From Pseudemcibacter sp038106445 (lineage in GTDB: Bacteria; Pseudomonadota; Alphaproteobacteria; Sphingomonadales; Emcibacteraceae): DNA of 64,000 bases. This document shows positions 60,233 through 64,000 of this stretch, in pieces; position 1 is the first letter of the stretch, and each line of letters starts with the position of its first letter. Made by a program: the position numbers and the translations under genes. The stretch spans positions 89,162-153,161 of the forward strand of contig JAYODU010000005.1 of assembly GCA_038106445.1 (NCBI GenBank), in the 5' to 3' direction. The notes beneath the pieces are model-generated. The model was not told where the DNA came from and did not search any database. It saw nothing but the letters and a program-made list of their open reading frames with translations.

Positions 60233-60720
60233 TTGTGCTCTTTGACCTGATTTAATAAGACAGCAATGCCACTAATTCCAAGAAGAAAAAATCCAATTGG
60301 TAAAAGTGACTTTATTATCCAACGGTAAGGTAAACCCTCAGCTGTAGCAGACATCTCGCCACTACTATATGCCTGTAGGGCAAAATCAATGCCGAAGTAA
60401 ATGACAACCGCGCAGTAAGGCAGAAGAAATATTGAGCATCCAATTATTTCAATAATACGGTTGGTTTCAGGAGAAAACTTGTCTCTGAATAAATCCACCC
60501 TTACATGGGCATCTTTCAGATAAGTAAAACCAAGGCAAAGTAAGAAAAGTGCTCCGTGAAAATGCCATTCCAGTTCCTGTAATGATACAGAACTCATGTT
60601 CAGAAAACGCCGCCCAATAACATCAACAATAATTGTAAGCATAAGCATGATAAGAAAAAAACGCCCAATATAGGCCGTTTTAAGTACAATCAGGTTAGCG
60701 ATCCGTCTTAATATAACCAA
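60229..60720 (-). CDS. dctQ: TRAP transporter small membrane subunit (DctQ)
   Basis: A four-helix membrane protein with the DctQ pattern GRRFLNMSSVSLQELEWHFHGALFLLCLGFTYLKDAHVRVDLF and WIIKSLLPIGFFLLG. I place the start at TTG 60720, preceded by GGAAAG and giving 163 residues. A longer in-frame ATG at 60834 would run 140 bases into dctP and add a charged leader unlike the family. The first 26 bases overlap the end of dctP. Confidence 0.85.
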   Translation of the reverse strand: MVILRRIANLIVLKTAYIGRFFLIMLMLTIIVDVIGRRFLNMSSVSLQELEWHFHGALFLLCLGFTYLKDAHVRVDLFRDKFSPETNRIIEIIGCSIFLLPYCAVVIYFGIDFALQAYSSGEMSATAEGLPYRWIIKSLLPIGFFLLGISGIAVLLNQVKEHK

Positions 60721-61774
60721 GGTCTTTCCATGTTTTATATGATTGTCGGAATGATTGCAGTGATAGCCACGCGCGTTTAAAATCCTCATCTCTGGAGGCT
60801 TCTTCTTCCGCAACTTCAATCCAGGCTTTTTCAAAGCTATTCAAAATATCATCAGGCCACTTGTGGAAAATAGTACCACCTTCCTTTAAAATGTTGATGG
60901 CTTCGGCCTGAAGGGCTTCGCCTTCGGCGATACCAAATCGCATATTATCACCGCAGGTGGTATTTATCTGGGCCTTTTGCTGAACGGAAAGCGCATTCCA
61001 TTTTTCAAGATTTATCATTAATTCAAAAAAGGTCGATTGTTGATGCCATCCAGGAAAATAATAATGTTTGGCAACTTTATCAAAGCCGAGTTTTTGATCA
61101 ACGGCAGGAACCGAAAATTCGGTTGCATCAATAGCACCCAATTCCAGCGCAGGCAAAATGTCTCCTGTTGCTAGAAGTTGTGTTGATACACCCAATTTGC
61201 TCATCACACGGGCACCCAAGCCGAAAAACCGCATCCGCATGCCTTTGAGATCCTCAAGTGACTTGATTTCATTTTTAAACCAGCCAGATGCTTCCGGCGG
61301 GCTAATGCCACAAATTATACCATGTATGTTATGTTGGTGATAAATATCTTCAAATATTTCTTTACCGCCACCGCTATAATACCAGGCCATATATTCAGCA
61401 CTGTCCGGGCCAAATGGGATAGCTGCAAAAATCTGTAAGGAAGGTACTTTACCGCTCCAGAAGCCGGGTGAAGACCAGGCACTGTCAAGAGCCCCATATG
61501 AGACCGCATCGAACGTTTCCAGAGGCGGCGCAAGGGCACCGGGTTCAAAAAAACGAAACTTGATATTCCCGCCGGAAACAATATCAATTTGTTCTTCAAA
61601 TCGCTTTGCCATGGTCCCCAGGATCGTCAGTGAACTTGGATAAGTGCTCGCGAGTTTAAAATTAACCGGATCACCAATAGTTTCAATGTTTAAAATTCGC
61701 TGATTATCAGCGTCACATGCCGCCAATAATAATACTATCAGCGTAGTTGCAAGACTGATCGCTTTTTTGTTCAT
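60695..61774 (-). CDS. dctP: TRAP transporter substrate-binding protein (DctP), lipoprotein
   Basis: The 359-residue periplasmic binding protein has a lipobox LLAAC (Cys20). The DctP fold is clear: FKLASTYPSSLTILGTMAKRFEEQI, SLEDLKGMRMRFFGLGARVMSKLG and ALELGAIDATEFSVPAVD. Asp/Glu-rich spots and Arg in MRMRF fit a carboxylate or 2-oxoacid ligand. A lipid anchor is less common in this family. It is the first gene of dctPQM and begins two bases after the coiled-coil gene ends. Confidence 0.92.
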   Translation of the reverse strand: MNKKAISLATTLIVLLLAACDADNQRILNIETIGDPVNFKLASTYPSSLTILGTMAKRFEEQIDIVSGGNIKFRFFEPGALAPPLETFDAVSYGALDSAWSSPGFWSGKVPSLQIFAAIPFGPDSAEYMAWYYSGGGKEIFEDIYHQHNIHGIICGISPPEASGWFKNEIKSLEDLKGMRMRFFGLGARVMSKLGVSTQLLATGDILPALELGAIDATEFSVPAVDQKLGFDKVAKHYYFPGWHQQSTFFELMINLEKWNALSVQQKAQINTTCGDNMRFGIAEGEALQAEAINILKEGGTIFHKWPDDILNSFEKAWIEVAEEEASRDEDFKRAWLSLQSFRQSYKTWKDLGYIKTDR

Positions 61775-61776
61775 TC

Positions 61777-63996
61777 CTACTTAAGTCGTCCTGTTGCCTC
61801 AGCAAGTGCGAAATAAACCTTGCCGATATCTGATGTTACAAGAGTTTCGCAATAGACAGTTTCAGTGGATTCGTTAAATGTTGCAAGTAATTCCTCGAAA
61901 ATCTGGATGTAGGTATCGACATTTTTACGAAATTCTGAATTTTCCGTATAATTTAGGCGGATATCATTTATTTCCTGCCTGCCAACATATTTTTGAATTT
62001 TCCGAATAAATAAATTTTTATCACCCGAAAGATAACTGTCCCAAAGGCTCTTGGGAATATTTCCTTCAAGGTAGCTGCTGATATCAATTGCCTGGGACCG
62101 CAATTTTTCCATAATTGCTGCGGCAACTTTTGAAAAATTTTCTGAATTTATGCGTTTCATACGCCTTTCCAAGGCATTTGCATTGTTGGCAAGACTTTGA
62201 CTTGAAAGCTGGATGGCGTTGATCATCTGTTGATATTTTTCAGCATTGGTGGTAAGTGCACGGTTAGTTTCCTCAGCCGCTTCAACAGCGCTATTTGATG
62301 CTATTTGGATGCTGTCTGTATTACGCAGAAGTTCACTTGAAATACGCCTGATTTTTTCTTCTGAAGCACTTAATGTTTTTTCTGTTGTTTTTTCAAGCGC
62401 TGATAGTTCGCTCATCAACTTTTCAATTTTTCTCATTGCCAGGGCATGATCTTGACCAACCTGGCTGGCCGCTTCTAGCCAGTCACTTATAATTTCAGTC
62501 GTCTTGCTTTCGTTGGCAAGGAGATTGTTATTCGCTTTTTTGCTGGCATTTTCAATTTCAAGAATGCTGTTTTTACTTCGGTTCTGTACCTCGGCAATCT
62601 GTGCAGTCAATTCGGATGTTTGCGAAATAATACTTTCGATAACTTTTTGACCGTGAGCGCCCAGGCTTGTTGAATTCTTTTTAATTTTATCAATGGCAAC
62701 AGTCATTCCATCTTCAATAACCGAAATGCATGAAACCATTGTTTGATGCTGTTCTCTAAGTTTATTTTCGGTTTCGATCATTCTTTTCTGGAAATCGGTT
62801 GCGTAATTTTCCAGTGCCTGATGCTCGTCCTGTATCAGTGTTGTACGGTCAATCATATTGATGCGCGTATCTTTAAGTGATTTTTCGATTTGTTCTGTTT
62901 GTGAAGTGATTGTTCTTACGATGTCTTTTAACAAGTCACCTGTTTCTTCCTTATTGCTACTTATGCGACTGCTTAGTAGCTCAAGATTATTTTCAATCAT
63001 ATCGCTAAGTGCAGCATTTGCTCTATCAATGTCTGCCTCAACATTCTGGAATTGAATTGTAATATCTTCGCTTAAGTTAGAGGTTTTTTCTGCAAGTGTA
63101 TCTGTGATTTCATCGAAGGACTTCTTGATGTTTGATTCCAGATTTCCGGACACTCGGCTTATATCATTTGCACGTTCAGCGAAATAATCACTTGCCTCCG
63201 CAATTGTGAGCTTGCTGCGTTCCGTGGCTTCTTCAATGGAACTTCCTAGTGTTTTTGTCTGTTCTTCAATTACTCTGCCGGTCGCTTCGACGCTTTTTGT
63301 AGATTTATCGGCAATTTTTGAAAGCTGTTCCGATTGTTTTTTAATGTCACTTGTAATTTTAGCACTCGTTTTAGCAGATTTGTCGGAAAGGTCATGAACA
63401 GTATGTGCCTGTTTTTCAAGCTTGTCACAAATTGATCCTACCTCATCCATCATGCGTGTCATAAAGTTGTTAAGAACGGCGCGGCGTTCGTCAAATCCAT
63501 CAACTATTTCACTTAAATGGTGATAGGAATGATTGGATTGATCTGTGATTTCATCCGAAATTTTTAAAAGCCTTTCACCAATGCTTGCAAGGCTTTCTTC
63601 TATCTGTTTTGCTCTGTTATCTAGTACTTTATTCTGGTAACTCATTTCATTATTCAGAAATTCAGAATGTCTTTTTGTTTCATCATTGGCGTCTATTGCG
63701 TCTTTGCGGTATTCCTTAAGCTGCTTTGAAATCAGTTCGCTATGTTTCTCGATCTGATTGACAATACTGGAAATAGCATTCCGTTCAAATGATAACTGAT
63801 CAGTAATTTTTTTCGATTTTTCATCTGCATCGATTGTTGCTTTGAAAAGTTGATCAATTTGTTCTTTAAAACTGTCTTCAAGATTTTTAAAACGGTTTGT
63901 GGCAACATCCCCTGCAGCAGTAATTTTTTCTATTTCTGAATTAAGGTTTTTCACGACCTTTACAATACGTTCCTGCGTCAGTTCGACGCGACTCAT
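61777..63996 (-). CDS. large coiled-coil protein, possibly continuing past the window
   Basis: At least 739 residues are encoded, nearly all long coiled-coil with heptads rich in Glu, Lys, Ser and Ile and repeated phrases such as IEEQTKTLGSSIEEATERS. A distinct C-terminal globular domain follows (ENFSKVAAAIMEKLRSQAID … YCETLVTSDIGKVYFALAEATGRL). The first ATG is at 63996 and no in-frame stop occurs upstream before the edge, so the real protein may be longer. I do not recognise a function. The helical rod resembles the signalling regions of methyl-accepting proteins or KfrA-like structural proteins, but no MCP hairpin is visible. Confidence 0.75.
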   Translation of the reverse strand: MSRVELTQERIVKVVKNLNSEIEKITAAGDVATNRFKNLEDSFKEQIDQLFKATIDADEKSKKITDQLSFERNAISSIVNQIEKHSELISKQLKEYRKDAIDANDETKRHSEFLNNEMSYQNKVLDNRAKQIEESLASIGERLLKISDEITDQSNHSYHHLSEIVDGFDERRAVLNNFMTRMMDEVGSICDKLEKQAHTVHDLSDKSAKTSAKITSDIKKQSEQLSKIADKSTKSVEATGRVIEEQTKTLGSSIEEATERSKLTIAEASDYFAERANDISRVSGNLESNIKKSFDEITDTLAEKTSNLSEDITIQFQNVEADIDRANAALSDMIENNLELLSSRISSNKEETGDLLKDIVRTITSQTEQIEKSLKDTRINMIDRTTLIQDEHQALENYATDFQKRMIETENKLREQHQTMVSCISVIEDGMTVAIDKIKKNSTSLGAHGQKVIESIISQTSELTAQIAEVQNRSKNSILEIENASKKANNNLLANESKTTEIISDWLEAASQVGQDHALAMRKIEKLMSELSALEKTTEKTLSASEEKIRRISSELLRNTDSIQIASNSAVEAAEETNRALTTNAEKYQQMINAIQLSSQSLANNANALERRMKRINSENFSKVAAAIMEKLRSQAIDISSYLEGNIPKSLWDSYLSGDKNLFIRKIQKYVGRQEINDIRLNYTENSEFRKNVDTYIQIFEELLATFNESTETVYCETLVTSDIGKVYFALAEATGRLK

Positions 63997-64000
63997 AAGC

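Noticed and set aside
1..64000. CRISPR arrays, restriction-modification or other defence systems
   Set aside because: No regularly spaced repeats and no cas, methylase–nuclease or toxin–antitoxin pair were recognised. The ArsR/AHSA1 pair is not a toxin–antitoxin module.

Overview
The window reads as chromosomal DNA of an AT-rich alphaproteobacterium, probably aquatic. The evidence is gene content and order: rpoZ–rel/spoT–pyrE–DUF2062–pdxJ–acpS–lepB–rnc–era in one run, a GatCAB amidotransferase, small DUF4170 and DUF2336 proteins, an iron-sulfur (6-4) photolyase of the Agrobacterium PhrB type, and TonB, TRAP and SSS transport genes. An order such as Kordiimonadales or Emcibacterales would fit, but that is a guess. 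No rRNA, CRISPR array or intact transposase is visible. One tRNA (Ser, anticodon GCT) is present.

Layout. 1–4.2 kb: tail of a probable LysR regulator, an APC amino-acid permease, an Asn/Tyr-rich exported repeat protein, and a family-5-like uracil-DNA glycosylase abutting a NYN-domain nuclease. 4.4–13.5 kb: core housekeeping (folK, rpoZ, rel/spoT, pyrE, a DUF2062 gene with a problematic 5' end, pdxJ, acpS, two tandem lepB genes, rnc, era). 13.5–20.7 kb: arginase with a divergent Lrp regulator, a TonB-dependent receptor behind a strong promoter overlapped by a perfect inverted repeat, and gatCAB. 21.4–29.5 kb: tRNA-Ser, a truncated phage/plasmid-type primase on the opposite strand, then a seven-gene light-repair operon whose genes overlap or abut. 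It encodes three photolyase/cryptochrome-family flavoproteins, an FAD oxidoreductase, an SDR, a DUF3429 membrane protein and a DUF2256 zinc ribbon, and looks like a cassette acquired at the tRNA.

29.5–38.4 kb: small regulatory and metabolic genes mixed with decayed ones (MocR C-terminus, TPR gene with an in-frame stop, methyltransferase with an in-frame stop), a TetR gene with a palindromic operator, orphan fetB, a DUF1080 lipoprotein, a Tat-exported class V aminotransferase-like enzyme, a secreted DmpA-type peptidase, a threonine-dehydratase-like enzyme, and an ArsR/AHSA1 pair behind tandem palindromes. 38.5–55.9 kb: a long co-directional block joining a polar amino-acid ABC importer (two permeases, one ATPase, two binding proteins), a Tat-exported aspartylglucosaminidase, CutC, a malonyl-CoA-synthetase-like ligase, three paralogous exported TPR proteins (one frameshifted), a four-domain rhodanese, an SLC13/RCK transporter, an SSS symporter and two more Tat-exported PLP enzymes. 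I read this as an envelope-based system for releasing and importing amino acids from peptides and glycopeptides. 56–64 kb: DUF4170, MlaC, cytochrome c, a frameshifted DUF2336 gene, a complete TRAP transporter (dctPQM) and a large coiled-coil protein at the window edge.

Three genes (DUF2062, the second TPR paralogue, DUF2336) look intact apart from one single-base indel each, two of them in G runs. They may be real mutations or assembly errors. All functions are read from sequence alone; no database search was run.
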